A stretch of DNA of 64,000 bases, from NCBI GenBank assembly GCA_964523795.1, contig CAZGAO010000008.1, positions 1 to 64,000 on the forward strand, given 5' to 3'. The first letter of the stretch is position 1. The number at the start of each line of letters is the position of its first letter. The notes under the pieces are model-generated. The model worked only from the letters and a program-made list of their open reading frames with translations. It had not been told where the DNA came from and made no database searches. Below are positions 8,422 through 17,721 of this stretch, one piece after another. The DNA comes from SABY01 sp964523795 (GTDB taxonomy: Bacteria; Bacteroidota; Bacteroidia; Bacteroidales; 4484-276). The position numbers and the translations under genes are program-made.

Positions 8422-10737
8422 ATGAAAAATAATATTACACTATTTACCATAATCGCCCTGCTTGGTTTTTCGTGCAATCCATCCCAGGAAAAGCTGAATC
8501 AAAAAGCTAACAACGCTATTGATTTGGTGGATTATGTAAATCCACTCATGGGTACAGATTCGAAATACAGCCTCTCCAACGGAAACACCTATCCGGCCAT
8601 AGCCACACCCTGGGGCATGAATTTTTGGACTCCGATGACCTCCAAAATGGGTGATGGCTGGACTTACAAATACAACGAAAACAAAATTCGCGGCATTAAA
8701 CAAACCCACCAGCCCAGCCCCTGGATTAACGATTACGGCGCATTTTCGCTCATGGCCATTACCGGAACTTTAAAGTTTGAAGAAAACGAACGCGCCTCCT
8801 GGTTTTCGCACAAGGCCGAAACCGTAAAACCCTATCATTACAAAGTTTATCTGGCTGATTATGATGTGGTGGCCGAAGTAAGCCCAACCGAGCGTGCCGC
8901 CAGCTTTAAGTTTACCTTTCCTGATTCTGACTCTTCCTATATTTTGTTAGATGCCTTTTACAAGGGTTCGATGGTAAACATCATTCCCGAAGAGCGGAAA
9001 ATCACGGGCTATTGCCGCAACAACAGCGGCGGTGTTCCCGAAAACTTTCATAATTATTTTGTGGTAGAATTTGATAAGGATTTTGATCTTACCCACACCT
9101 GGATCGATGACTGGAATTTGCAGAAAAATACCACTACAAGCGAGGGTCAACACGTGGGAGCCATCGTGGGTTTCAAAACCAAAAAGGGTGAAGTGATTCA
9201 TGCCAAAGTTGCCTCCTCCTTTATCAGCCCCGCGCAGGCCGAACTTAATTTAAGCAGGGAAATTGGCGAGGATACCTTTGAACAAACCATGGCCGCTGCC
9301 AGAAATATCTGGGAAAAAGAATTGTGCCGTATTGCCATCGAAGACGACAATACCGACCACATCAAAACTTTCTACTCCTGCCTTTACCGCGTGCTTTTGT
9401 TTCCGAGAAAATTTTACGAGATAAACGCAGAAAACCAGGTGGTTCATTACAGCCCTTACAACGGCGAAGTGCTGCCCGGCTATATGTTTACCGACAATGG
9501 CTTTTGGGATACCTTTAGGGCGGTCTATCCTTTTTTCAATTTGATGTATCCCAACCTGAACGGCCAAATTATGCAGGGACTTGCCAACACTTATCGCGAA
9601 TCGGGCTGGTTGCCCGAGTGGGCCAGCCCCGGCCACCGCGATTGCATGATTGGCTCCAACTCGGCACCCATCATCGCCGATGCCTATCTTAAAGGTGCTT
9701 TAACCGAAGATCTTGATATCCTGATGGAAGCAGTTTTGAAAAATGCCACAGTAGAGAAAGGCCGCCCGGCACATTCGGTAGGCCGCGAAGGACTGAATTA
9801 TTACAACAGTTTGGGCTACGTTCCTTATGACGTGGGCATCAACGAAAATGTAGCCCGCACCCTCGAATATGCCTATGCCGATTTTACTATCGCTAAAATG
9901 GCCGAAAAGTCTGGGGATAATGAAACAACGGAAAAGTTTTATGGGCAGGCGATGAACTACAAAAATGTATTCGACCCTTCTACAAACCTGATGCGTGGCA
10001 GAAATGAGGACGGGAGTTTCCAGTCGCCCTTTAATCCGTTAAAATGGGGCGATGCCTTTACCGAGGGCAACAGCCTGCACTATACCTGGTCGGTGTTTCA
10101 CGATGTGCAAGGACTCATCGACCTGATGGGCGGAAACGAAAATTTTATCAAGCAACTGGACACCGTATTTGAAATGCCGCCACACTTTGATGATTCATAC
10201 TACGGTGGCACCATTCACGAGATTCGTGAAATGCAGATTGTAAACATGGGAAATTATGCCCATGGCAACCAGCCCATCCAGCACATGATTTATCTTTATA
10301 ATTATGCGGGCGTTCCTTACAAAACTCAGGAAAAGATTCGGGAGGTGCTGGTAAAACTTTATTCGGCCACACCCGATGGTTACTGCGGCGATGAGGACAA
10401 CGGCCAGACCTCGGCATGGTATGTTTTCAGCGCGCTGGGATTTTATCCCGTAACGCCAGGCGTAAACCAATACGTCATTGGCAGCCCCTTGTTTAAAAAA
10501 GCCACGCTAAGTTTGGAAAATGGAAAAACCTTTACCATTTGCGCCGACAACAATGCGGCGGAAAACTTCTATATCCAATCCACCACTTTAAACGGAAAAG
10601 CGTACACCAATAATTTTATTTTATTCGATGACATCCAAAAGGGCGGTACATTTGTTTTTGATTTAGGGAACAGTCCCAACAAAAATTGGGGAAGCCGGAA
10701 AGAAGATGCTCCTTATTCGATGAGTGGGGAAAAATAG
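8422..10737 (+). CDS. GH92 family glycoside hydrolase (alpha-mannosidase type), lipoprotein
   Basis: This 771-residue protein carries a lipoprotein signal (ITLFTIIALLGFSC, Cys near residue 18), so it is probably anchored at the outer membrane or periplasmic face. The mature start VDYVNPLMGTDSKYSLSNGN and the C-terminal NGQTSAWYVFSALGFYPV stretch are diagnostic for GH92. This family removes terminal alpha-mannose from glycans using calcium. Catalytic-domain signatures such as WDTFRAVYPFFNLMYP and GYCGDEDNGQ are intact, and the length matches the family. There is no SusC/SusD pair beside it, so it is not in a classical utilisation locus here. Confidence 0.95.
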   Translation: MKNNITLFTIIALLGFSCNPSQEKLNQKANNAIDLVDYVNPLMGTDSKYSLSNGNTYPAIATPWGMNFWTPMTSKMGDGWTYKYNENKIRGIKQTHQPSPWINDYGAFSLMAITGTLKFEENERASWFSHKAETVKPYHYKVYLADYDVVAEVSPTERAASFKFTFPDSDSSYILLDAFYKGSMVNIIPEERKITGYCRNNSGGVPENFHNYFVVEFDKDFDLTHTWIDDWNLQKNTTTSEGQHVGAIVGFKTKKGEVIHAKVASSFISPAQAELNLSREIGEDTFEQTMAAARNIWEKELCRIAIEDDNTDHIKTFYSCLYRVLLFPRKFYEINAENQVVHYSPYNGEVLPGYMFTDNGFWDTFRAVYPFFNLMYPNLNGQIMQGLANTYRESGWLPEWASPGHRDCMIGSNSAPIIADAYLKGALTEDLDILMEAVLKNATVEKGRPAHSVGREGLNYYNSLGYVPYDVGINENVARTLEYAYADFTIAKMAEKSGDNETTEKFYGQAMNYKNVFDPSTNLMRGRNEDGSFQSPFNPLKWGDAFTEGNSLHYTWSVFHDVQGLIDLMGGNENFIKQLDTVFEMPPHFDDSYYGGTIHEIREMQIVNMGNYAHGNQPIQHMIYLYNYAGVPYKTQEKIREVLVKLYSATPDGYCGDEDNGQTSAWYVFSALGFYPVTPGVNQYVIGSPLFKKATLSLENGKTFTICADNNAAENFYIQSTTLNGKAYTNNFILFDDIQKGGTFVFDLGNSPNKNWGSRKEDAPYSMSGEK

Positions 10738-10827
10738 TAATTGATTGTAATTTGTTGTAATTTGCGCTTCGCGCGTAATTTGCAGTAGTTTACTTCGTGT
10801 AATTTGTAGTAATTTATTGTAATTAAT
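10738..10827. repeat. GTAATTTG-type imperfect tandem repeat
   Basis: A gene-free tract of repeated TTGTAATTTG / TAGTAATTTA words with a period near 10, interrupted by GCGCTTCGCGC. It separates the GH92 gene from the convergent HicB gene. Confidence 0.55.
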
Positions 10828-10882
10828 CTTTAATAACCTTTTACCATTGGTTAGGTGTCAAAATTACGGCGAAGTGTAACCT

Positions 10883-11293
10883 TTACATAAAACGCACCTG
10901 ACTTAGCTCTTTGCCAAAGTCGTGAAGAGCCCTTTCTATTTTTTCAACAGTTTTGCGGCTGGGGTTTCTTTGGCGAGTAAGGTAGTGGTTTAGTTGCTTC
11001 CGGTTTATCCCTGTTAAGTAGCCAAGTCCTGCGAGCGATAATTTTTCACTGTAAGAATCCAAAAAAGAAGCGATGTCGTAAATGAACTCAAATTCCAAGT
11101 CTTCCGGAAACAACTTCCCAACCTTGTAGTAGTATACTTTAATTTCATCACGGCTGACATAGAAATCCTCGATTGCTTCTTCTACCGTATCACCCTGTCC
11201 AAGAAGCCCAAAAGTCAAATCCTCACGGTATTCCAGGTTTACATCAAATGTCCCGTCTTTGCCTTTTTCAATAATTGCTTTTACCCTCATCAT
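10883..11293 (-). CDS. hicB: HicB-family antitoxin
   Basis: This 136-residue protein has the HicB fold at its N-terminus (VKAIIEKGKDGTFDVNLEY, then GDTVEEAIEDFYVSRDEI). A helix-turn-helix region follows (LAGLGYLTGINRKQLNHYLT, NPSRKTVEKIERALH). HicB neutralises HicA and usually represses its own promoter through the DNA-binding part. It lies 22 bp downstream of the HicA gene on the same strand, the usual hicA-hicB order. Two ATG codons stand at the start; either fits. Confidence 0.88.
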   Translation of the reverse strand: MMRVKAIIEKGKDGTFDVNLEYREDLTFGLLGQGDTVEEAIEDFYVSRDEIKVYYYKVGKLFPEDLEFEFIYDIASFLDSYSEKLSLAGLGYLTGINRKQLNHYLTRQRNPSRKTVEKIERALHDFGKELSQVRFM

Positions 11294-11315
11294 TCATCAT
11301 TATTTTAAACAATGG

Positions 11316-11504
11316 TTAAAGATTAACCCCTGAAAGTTTACTGATCGATTTTACTGTACCCTGTTTTGCCTCTTTACTTTTATGGTGGCTCGTAGTGAAT
11401 TCTTTGTTGGTGATTGGGCTATGCCACAAAGGATGTTTTCCTCCACTCCCAACCAAATAGCAGCCTGCTTTTTTAAGTTTCTTTTCAATTTCTGAATATT
11501 TCAC
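11316..11504 (-). CDS. hicA: HicA-family mRNA interferase toxin
   Basis: The protein is a small double-stranded-RNA-binding-fold toxin that cleaves mRNA. From the GTG at 11504 it is 62 residues, beginning KYSEIEKKLKKAGCYLVGSG. The catalytic His lies in GGKHPLWHSP, and the family end TVKSISKLSGVNL is present. An upstream TTG (11531) would add nine residues, but family members normally begin at the position chosen here. It forms an operon with hicB. Confidence 0.85.
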   Translation of the reverse strand: MKYSEIEKKLKKAGCYLVGSGGKHPLWHSPITNKEFTTSHHKSKEAKQGTVKSISKLSGVNL

Positions 11505-11585
11505 CTCGTATAGCCACTTGATTTCCTGCAAAGATAGCTATTTGAATAACATTTACAAATCATCCGTGAAACCCGAAATTTGTTC

Positions 11586-11593
11586 TAATTTTG
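11586..11593 (+). promoter_or_regulatory. Candidate -7 promoter element TAATTTTG
   Basis: A match to TAnnTTTG about 80 bases upstream of the AsmA-like gene. No clear -33 box is seen at the expected distance. The leader between contains a GCGAAGCGAAACGC / GAACGAAGTGAGG near-repeat. Confidence 0.4.
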
Positions 11594-11672
11594 CCAGACT
11601 ATGAGAGGAATGGATGGAGCGAAGCGAAACGCATGACATCCGAACGAAGTGAGGATATAAAATAATTGAGAC

Positions 11673-14600
11673 ATGAAAGTTTTAAAAAAGATATTAAAAA
11701 TCACAGGCATAACCTTGGGTGCTATTGTGGTTTTGATGATTTTGTCGGTAATCTTAGCCAAGGTATTCGAGAGTGAGCTGGCATCCTTTGCCGTGGAAAA
11801 ACTGGAAGGGGAGATTGATGCGCCCATGTCGGTGGGCAAAGTTTCGCTTATTCCCTTGTTCTCCTTCCCCAGGATAAGTGCTGAAATCGAAGACCTCTGG
11901 ATTGGCGACCCCAAGAGCAAAAACCGCGACACGCTTCTCTTTATTCAAAGCCTGAAAGTAGGTTTGGATTCATGGGATTTGATCAATGGAAATTATAAGG
12001 TAGAAAAGGCAGAAGTGTCGGGTTTGGATTTTGACTATGCCGTGGATAAAAGCGGAAAGTCAAACATCGACTTCCTGATGTATGCCTTTGTGGATACTAC
12101 CGCTGTAAGCCCCGAAATACCGGAGGATTCGACAGCAGCTCCGTTGAACTTTGCCCTGGAAAAATGCAAACTCCAAAATATTCGCATCCATTATACCGAC
12201 AGCCTTTCGAATATGGCTGCCCTACTTGATATTCCGGAAATAAATCTGAAAGCCAAAACAAAAAACGATATTATTAAGGGAAAAGCCGAGGGAAATTTTG
12301 TTGTGAGCCAATGCTTTATGGAGAGCACCAAGCTCGACCTGATGGAGGCATGTACCGTAAATTTTGATGTGGAAATTGACGACACAGATATTAGCATTCA
12401 AAATATGCAGCTCAGCAGCGAAGGCATCAACCTAAGCATGATTGGTGCTTTGCAACTCAACGATACCCTGGTTATGGATGCCAGCCTAAAAGCAAACACG
12501 CTGGATTTGGGCATCCTTAAAAAATACATCCCCGATGAGTATCTGGATATTTTCGATGGCAACAATCCTGGTAAGATAGAACCATTAAATTTAAATCTAA
12601 ACCTGGCTTATGCTGATGAATATGCCAAAATTAATAAAATGGAACTTCGGACAAAGGGTTTGGATTTGGGATTTGAAGGAACCTTAGGACTTAGCGATAC
12701 GCTAACTGTTGATGCTGACTTTTCGATTAATACCCTGAATCTGGACATCCTGAAAAAGTATATCCCCAAACTTTACCTGGATGAATACGGAATTAATGAT
12801 TTGGGTGGGATAGCCGAAATTTATGCCAAGATAAAAGGTCAGTATGCCGATTCAACTTTGCTGCCTTTGGTTGATGCAACAATTAATTTTAAAAACATCA
12901 GGCTGCAAAGCCGCGATTATCCGGAAATAAAAAAACTGGATATGGCTGCGCAAATCACCAATGGCGTAAAAGCAAGCCTGAGTGAGGCTAAAGTAAAACT
13001 CACGAATCTTGAAATCTTTACGCCGCAAAGCTCGATGAAAATCCAGGGTACAGTTTATGGCATCGAAACGCCCATTTACAGTATAAACACAAGTTTGGAT
13101 ATCAATCTGGCAGAATTTAAAAATTACATCCCCGACAGCCTGGCCAAAAATCCAAAAGGACAAATCATAGCTTCGATGCAAACCAGCGGCACCTTGCCCA
13201 AAACCATTCCCGATGATTTTGCAGATTATGTTTTGGACAGAACTACCCTTTCGATAACCGCCAGCGATATGTCGGCGACATTGATGGATTCGTTGCAGAT
13301 TGATAATTTCAGCATCCGCTTTTCCTATTTACCACAAAATGCCGCTTCCAAAAAAATTCAAATCAACAGCCTTGATTTGAAATCTGAGCCTTTGCATCTC
13401 AACTTGCAAAACTCTTCGATGACGGCCATACTCATCGGCAAGCTGACCGATCCTGAGAAATTAGCCGTCAAGTTGCCATTTTTCAAAATCCAAAATGGAA
13501 GCAACGCAATTTCAGGCAGTGCGGATATTAAAAACTTTGATGCTCCCGAATTTGATGTCAAAACTAAAATTAATCTTGACCTAGCAGAACTGATGGTCTT
13601 TGCCCCTGATTCGCTAATCGAGAATATGACGGGCACCATCGAGGCACAAATTCAATCTGCCGGAAAAATTAACCTCGACTCTCTGGAGGCGCAAATGTAT
13701 CCTCTACTATTTGAAAACAGCAGTTTCGACCTGTCATTCGATAATCTTAATTTCAGCTTTGCAGATACGATGATGAATATTGGGGATATTTCGGCCCACC
13801 TAAATATGAAAAATGATTTACTGAAGATTGATGATTTTTCAGCAACTTACAATGGATTAACCTTTGCGATGGACTCAACGCTGGTTCAAAACATTTACAA
13901 AGCCTACTTATTAAATCAAAAAGAGGAATTGTATGTAAAAACCCACATCCGCTGTGGCGACATTTTTTACAAGGATTTTGAATGGCTAATGACCGAAGAT
14001 ACTACGACAGCCCAGCTTGAAACCGATACGCTGACCACACCGGAAGAGCCGCAAAACTGGACTTTTCTGATTCATGGCACGGCTGCGGTAAACAGCTTTA
14101 TCATGGATTCGACAATAATGGAAGGTTATAAAATTAACCGGCTGCACCTCCACGATATTTCTACGCTATTTAAGCTCACAGACAGTGCTTACATTTTCGA
14201 CCAGTTCAAATTCAAAGCCTTCGAGGGCGAAACCAACAACGCCTTTCATTACCGCCTGAGGGAAGATGGAACGGAGTCGGTTTCATCGCGCCATACAATC
14301 AAGAAGATGAACATCCACACCCTGCTCCGCGATATGGATAACTTTGGTATGGATTCCATTATCAGCTACAATAATCTCAGCGGGCTTGTGTCGTCAGATT
14401 TTGATATGTTTATCCCCATCGATGATTCGGTCTTGCTTGATAAAATGATGCTGAGTGTCGATCTAACACTCGAAGAAGGCGGTGTTTATGATTATCCGCC
14501 GGCGCAGGAAATGTCGAAATTTACGCGAATTAAGGAACTCGACAATATCCAGTTTAAAACCCTGCGCAGCAACCTTTTTCTGTTCAAAAACAAAATGTAC

Positions 14601-14966
14601 GTTCCTCGCACCAATATCGTAAGCAATGCGCTGGACATAGCGGCCTTTGGGATGCAAAGCATGGACTACGACTATGACTATCACCTGGAGATACACCTGA
14701 GTAATATCCTGTTTGGAAAGTCGAAAAAACGGAATAAAAAGCAAGCTAAAGGCGGTGATGAAATTGATGCAAAATCGCTTAAGAAAAGTTCGCACAAAAT
14801 CAGGTATGCTGATGTCGGGGGCGATTCAAAGGTTGGTATCGATACCAAAGCTGCCCGCGAGGATATGATGAACAAAATCAGGGTACAGCAAAAGATGCTC
14901 GATTTTATTTTCTTCCCCAAAAACATACACTACGAAACAGACGTTCCTCCACGAAAAAATTTATAG
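11673..14966 (+). CDS. AsmA-like outer-membrane biogenesis protein
   Basis: This large 1097-residue protein has one N-terminal membrane helix (about 7-30, ITGITLGAIVVLMILSVILA). The long periplasmic part is rich in repeating beta strands, with recurrent phrases such as LDLGILKKYIPDEYLD and LNLDILKKYIPKLYLD, then LAEFKNYIPDSLAKNPKGQI. This is typical of AsmA/TamB-like proteins that bridge inner and outer membranes and help move phospholipid or assemble outer-membrane proteins. The repeats suggest internal duplication. It has its own promoter and is followed at a short distance by a small lipoprotein gene. The molecular role is inferred from family only. Confidence 0.88.
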   Translation: MKVLKKILKITGITLGAIVVLMILSVILAKVFESELASFAVEKLEGEIDAPMSVGKVSLIPLFSFPRISAEIEDLWIGDPKSKNRDTLLFIQSLKVGLDSWDLINGNYKVEKAEVSGLDFDYAVDKSGKSNIDFLMYAFVDTTAVSPEIPEDSTAAPLNFALEKCKLQNIRIHYTDSLSNMAALLDIPEINLKAKTKNDIIKGKAEGNFVVSQCFMESTKLDLMEACTVNFDVEIDDTDISIQNMQLSSEGINLSMIGALQLNDTLVMDASLKANTLDLGILKKYIPDEYLDIFDGNNPGKIEPLNLNLNLAYADEYAKINKMELRTKGLDLGFEGTLGLSDTLTVDADFSINTLNLDILKKYIPKLYLDEYGINDLGGIAEIYAKIKGQYADSTLLPLVDATINFKNIRLQSRDYPEIKKLDMAAQITNGVKASLSEAKVKLTNLEIFTPQSSMKIQGTVYGIETPIYSINTSLDINLAEFKNYIPDSLAKNPKGQIIASMQTSGTLPKTIPDDFADYVLDRTTLSITASDMSATLMDSLQIDNFSIRFSYLPQNAASKKIQINSLDLKSEPLHLNLQNSSMTAILIGKLTDPEKLAVKLPFFKIQNGSNAISGSADIKNFDAPEFDVKTKINLDLAELMVFAPDSLIENMTGTIEAQIQSAGKINLDSLEAQMYPLLFENSSFDLSFDNLNFSFADTMMNIGDISAHLNMKNDLLKIDDFSATYNGLTFAMDSTLVQNIYKAYLLNQKEELYVKTHIRCGDIFYKDFEWLMTEDTTTAQLETDTLTTPEEPQNWTFLIHGTAAVNSFIMDSTIMEGYKINRLHLHDISTLFKLTDSAYIFDQFKFKAFEGETNNAFHYRLREDGTESVSSRHTIKKMNIHTLLRDMDNFGMDSIISYNNLSGLVSSDFDMFIPIDDSVLLDKMMLSVDLTLEEGGVYDYPPAQEMSKFTRIKELDNIQFKTLRSNLFLFKNKMYVPRTNIVSNALDIAAFGMQSMDYDYDYHLEIHLSNILFGKSKKRNKKQAKGGDEIDAKSLKKSSHKIRYADVGGDSKVGIDTKAAREDMMNKIRVQQKMLDFIFFPKNIHYETDVPPRKNL

Positions 14967-15037
14967 ATGGATCAGCGTAAAAAGGTTTAATTTTGCTACT
15001 TGAAATTCAACTATTATTTATTAAATATTTATTAAAA

Positions 15038-15382
15038 ATGAAACTATTAAAAGCATTGGCGGCCATCGCGATGATCGCCTTAATTCCGCTGGCCTATTCA
15101 GGCTGCGGAACTACGGATGACGAAAGCTGCGAGCAGCAGGATATGAACGAAGTAATGACCTGCGATGGCGAAAAAAATGTAGAAGTATGTTGCACTTCTG
15201 GCTCTGACTGTGTGTATAAATTTGACGGGCAGGAATACCCCGACAATACCACAGGACTTAATGATCTGGCCGAGGCGCTGGGCTGCACCTACAAAAGTGC
15301 TGATGAAAACGAGGCTGACAAGGCACTTATCATACAAAAGCTAATAGCCCTCAAAGAGCGGGCTTTGGAAGGGATTTACTAA
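15038..15382 (+). CDS. Small Cys-rich lipoprotein of unknown function
   Basis: From ATG 15038 the protein has 114 residues with a lipoprotein signal (MKLLKALAAIAMIALIPLAY, then SGC). The mature part is acidic and has several Cys (ESCEQQD, MTCDGEK, VCCTSGSDCVYKFDGQEY, ALGCTYK), hinting at disulfide bonds. I do not recognise a domain. The longer frame from 14993 uses a non-ATG start and would spoil the signal peptide, so it was not chosen. Its stop lies about 20 bp before the first REP-like array. Confidence 0.72.
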   Translation: MKLLKALAAIAMIALIPLAYSGCGTTDDESCEQQDMNEVMTCDGEKNVEVCCTSGSDCVYKFDGQEYPDNTTGLNDLAEALGCTYKSADENEADKALIIQKLIALKERALEGIY

Positions 15383-15403
15383 CGCAGAAGCAAGGTACAG
15401 CAT

Positions 15404-15555
15404 AGCGATAGCATCGCAGGTGCAACCGATAGCATCGCTCTCAGCGATCCTATCGGTAATCGCACGACACAGCTTAGCGATAGCATCGCTTTGAGCGATA
15501 CCATCGCAAGTAAATCCGATAGCATCGCTTTTTGCGATCCTATCGGTAATTACAA
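15404..15555. repeat. REP-like array upstream of the RAYT
   Basis: The stretch consists of GCGAT-N3-ATCGC short palindromes and longer hairpins of the form CGATAGCATCGCT ... AGCGATCCTATCG. It holds roughly one and a half of the 90-bp units that are tandem at 16218-16447. It lies between the small lipoprotein and the RAYT gene. Confidence 0.85.
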
Positions 15556-15623
15556 TGTAGCTTAATAAAAAAAAACCTACATTTGTTTCGCGCACCCATA
15601 ATCCACCTTAAAAGTTACAAGAA

Positions 15624-16223
15624 ATGCAATTTGAGATAGGTCATCTTTTCCACGTGTACAATCGCAGCAATGCGCAAAGAAAAATTTTTTATAACTACGA
15701 CAACTATATCTTTTTCCTCCGGAAGATTCGGAAACAGCTGCATCCATACTCCAAAATACTTGCATACTGTCTTATGCCCACGCATTTTCATTTGCTGATG
15801 TTTATTAATTCAACAGAAATTTTACTGCCTGGTGATTTAAGAACTGCTAAACCAAAATCCAGGACTTTAAATCAGGAAGTAGGCATAATGCTTAGAAGTT
15901 ATACTGATGCACTTCAAAAGCAGGAAAACTTTACCGGCAGTTTGTTTCAGCAGCACAGCAAAGCCACCAATCTTACTAAACCGGAAGAAATTACACCAGC
16001 TTATTTTAATACTGCATTTGGCACAAAGATTAATATACTGCCACCAGAAGAACAATACCCTCAGGTTTGTTTTAATTATATACATGACAACCCGGTGGAG
16101 GCAAACCTTGTTTCAAAACCTGAAGACTGGCAGTTTTCTTCTGCCAGAGATTATTTGGGATTGCGCAAGGGAACCCTCGTTGATAAGGAATTAGCAAAGT
16201 ATTTTGGATTAAAATACCGATAG
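15624..16223 (+). CDS. RAYT / Y1 transposase-like protein (IS200-like fold)
   Basis: This 199-residue protein has the HUH motif (His54 and His56 in MPTHFHLLMF) and the catalytic-Tyr region (Tyr152 in NYIHDNPVEANLV), ending PEDWQFSSARDYLG. These are the marks of REP-associated tyrosine transposases, single-strand nucleases that bind and mobilise REP hairpins. REP-like arrays lie on both sides, as expected. The TAG stop at 16221-16223 is part of the first downstream repeat (CGATAGCATCGC), so the gene end and the repeat are fused. It appears intact. Confidence 0.9.
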   Translation: MQFEIGHLFHVYNRSNAQRKIFYNYDNYIFFLRKIRKQLHPYSKILAYCLMPTHFHLLMFINSTEILLPGDLRTAKPKSRTLNQEVGIMLRSYTDALQKQENFTGSLFQQHSKATNLTKPEEITPAYFNTAFGTKINILPPEEQYPQVCFNYIHDNPVEANLVSKPEDWQFSSARDYLGLRKGTLVDKELAKYFGLKYR

Positions 16224-16447
16224 CATCGCAAGTACTAACGATAGCATCGCTTCCAGCGATCCTATCGGTAATCGCGCGAAACAGCTTAGCGATAGCATCG
16301 CTTTGAGCGATACCATCGCAGGTGCATCCGATAGCATCGCTTCCAGCGATCCTATCGGTTACCGCACGATACAGCTTAGCGATACCATCGCTTTGAGCGA
16401 TACCATCGCAGGCGCATCCGATAGCATCGCTTGGAGCGATCCTATCG
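16218..16447. repeat. REP-like array downstream of the RAYT (90-bp tandem units)
   Basis: About two and a half units of 90 bp. Each has an A hairpin (CGATAGCATCGCT / AGCGATCCTATCG, 12 of 13 pairs) and a B pair of short palindromes (AGCGATAGCATCGCT or AGCGATACCATCGC). A and B alternate, like mosaic REP elements. The next gene's promoter element starts about 48 bp after the array. Confidence 0.88.
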
Positions 16448-16494
16448 TTGCTCTGCAAATCAGGACTTCAACTCCCGATATACATAAAAAATGA

Positions 16495-16502
16495 TACTTT
16501 TG
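16495..16502 (+). promoter_or_regulatory. Candidate -7 promoter element TACTTTTG
   Basis: Perfect TAnnTTTG match 6 bases before the ATG at 16508. The transcript would start at or next to the start codon, suggesting a leaderless mRNA. Confidence 0.5.
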
Positions 16503-16507
16503 CAATT

Positions 16508-17677
16508 ATGATTCAAAGAGAAATTCAACAAACGCTCCAAAGGCTTGCAGAAACATATCCAGTGGTAACTATAACAGGCCCAAGGCAATCAGGCAAAACT
16601 ACACTTACCAAAATGGTTTTTCCCGATTACTCCTATTGTAACCTTGAACATCCACAAACGCGTCTCCTTGCAAAGGAAGATCCTGTTAGTTTTTTTGAGC
16701 AATATTCGGAGCCATTAGTTATTGATGAAATTCAGCATGTTCCGGAATTACTTTCTTTCATACAGGTGAAAGTGGATGAAAATCGAAAAAATGGACAATA
16801 CATTCTTACCGGAAGTCAACACTTAAATGTAAATGCTGCCATTACTCAATCGCTGGCTGGCAGGACTGCCCTACTCACATTACTTCCTTTTTCCATTGAA
16901 GAAGCTGCTAATGCTACAAGCAACAAGTTTTCCAGAGATGGTTGGCTATTTAACGGATTTTTACCCCGTATATATGATCAGCATCAACATCCATACATTG
17001 CCTACCGAAATTATTTGCAAACCTATGTCGAACGAGATGTGCGGCAATTGATAAACTTGAAAGACTTACATACTTTTGAGAAGTTTTTGCATTTATTAGC
17101 TGGACGCGTAGGCCAGGTAGTTAATCTTAATTCACTTGCAAATGATACTGGCGTATCTGCCAAAACGATTTCAAACTGGCTTTCAGTGTTAGAAGCATCA
17201 TACATCATTTTTCGTTTAACACCCTTTTATGAGAACGTTGGAAAACGACTTATCAAATCCCCCAAGCTTTATTTTATTGAAACCGGCCTTGCAAGCTACT
17301 TATTGGGTATAGAAGAAGAAAAACTAATTACCCGTGACCCATTAATGGGAAGCTTATTCGAAAATATGATCATCATTGAAGCACTAAAACATCGACTAAA
17401 CCAAGGTATGAATCCCAATTTATTTTTTTACCGTGATAGCAATCAAAATGAAGTTGATCTGATTGTAAAAAAGGGGCGAAACCTGTATCCTGTCGAAATT
17501 AAAGCATCAATGACCTGGCATACCGGTTTTACCAAAAATATCCATCAATTTCACGAATTTACCAATAGTAAAAATAAAGGATGTGTGGTTTACGGTGGAG
17601 AGCTTCAGTTCACATCCAATGATGGTGTATCAGTTAAAGGATTTGAAAATTTCCGTGCGTATCTTGAAAGTTTATAA
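16508..17677 (+). CDS. AAA-family ATPase with DUF4143 domain
   Basis: This 389-residue protein has Walker A GPRQSGKTT (Lys30), a Walker B-like LVIDEIQHVPEL and sensor LTGSQH in the N-terminal ATPase. A winged-helix region (NSLANDTGVSAKTISNWLSV) follows. The C-terminal DUF4143 part has a PD-(D/E)XK-like strand pattern (NEVDLIVKKGRNLYPVEIKA). The family is common and poorly characterised; nuclease-coupled or mobile-element roles have been proposed. ATG 16508 fits the alignment start; the upstream non-ATG extension reads through the repeat edge. A distant relative lies at 37563. Confidence 0.87.
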   Translation: MIQREIQQTLQRLAETYPVVTITGPRQSGKTTLTKMVFPDYSYCNLEHPQTRLLAKEDPVSFFEQYSEPLVIDEIQHVPELLSFIQVKVDENRKNGQYILTGSQHLNVNAAITQSLAGRTALLTLLPFSIEEAANATSNKFSRDGWLFNGFLPRIYDQHQHPYIAYRNYLQTYVERDVRQLINLKDLHTFEKFLHLLAGRVGQVVNLNSLANDTGVSAKTISNWLSVLEASYIIFRLTPFYENVGKRLIKSPKLYFIETGLASYLLGIEEEKLITRDPLMGSLFENMIIIEALKHRLNQGMNPNLFFYRDSNQNEVDLIVKKGRNLYPVEIKASMTWHTGFTKNIHQFHEFTNSKNKGCVVYGGELQFTSNDGVSVKGFENFRAYLESL

Positions 17678-17721
17678 AAGCATAGCTGCATTCAATTATT
17701 AAGTCTTTGATGCGCCAAGCC

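Noticed and set aside
15404..16447. CRISPR array
   Set aside because: Units are palindromic and tandem with no unique spacers, and a RAYT gene, not cas genes, is adjacent.
16072..16494. Open frames on both strands across the REP-like array
   Set aside because: They translate the GATAGCATCGC repeats into SDTIA/SDAIA-type peptides; open frames are a by-product of the repeat composition.
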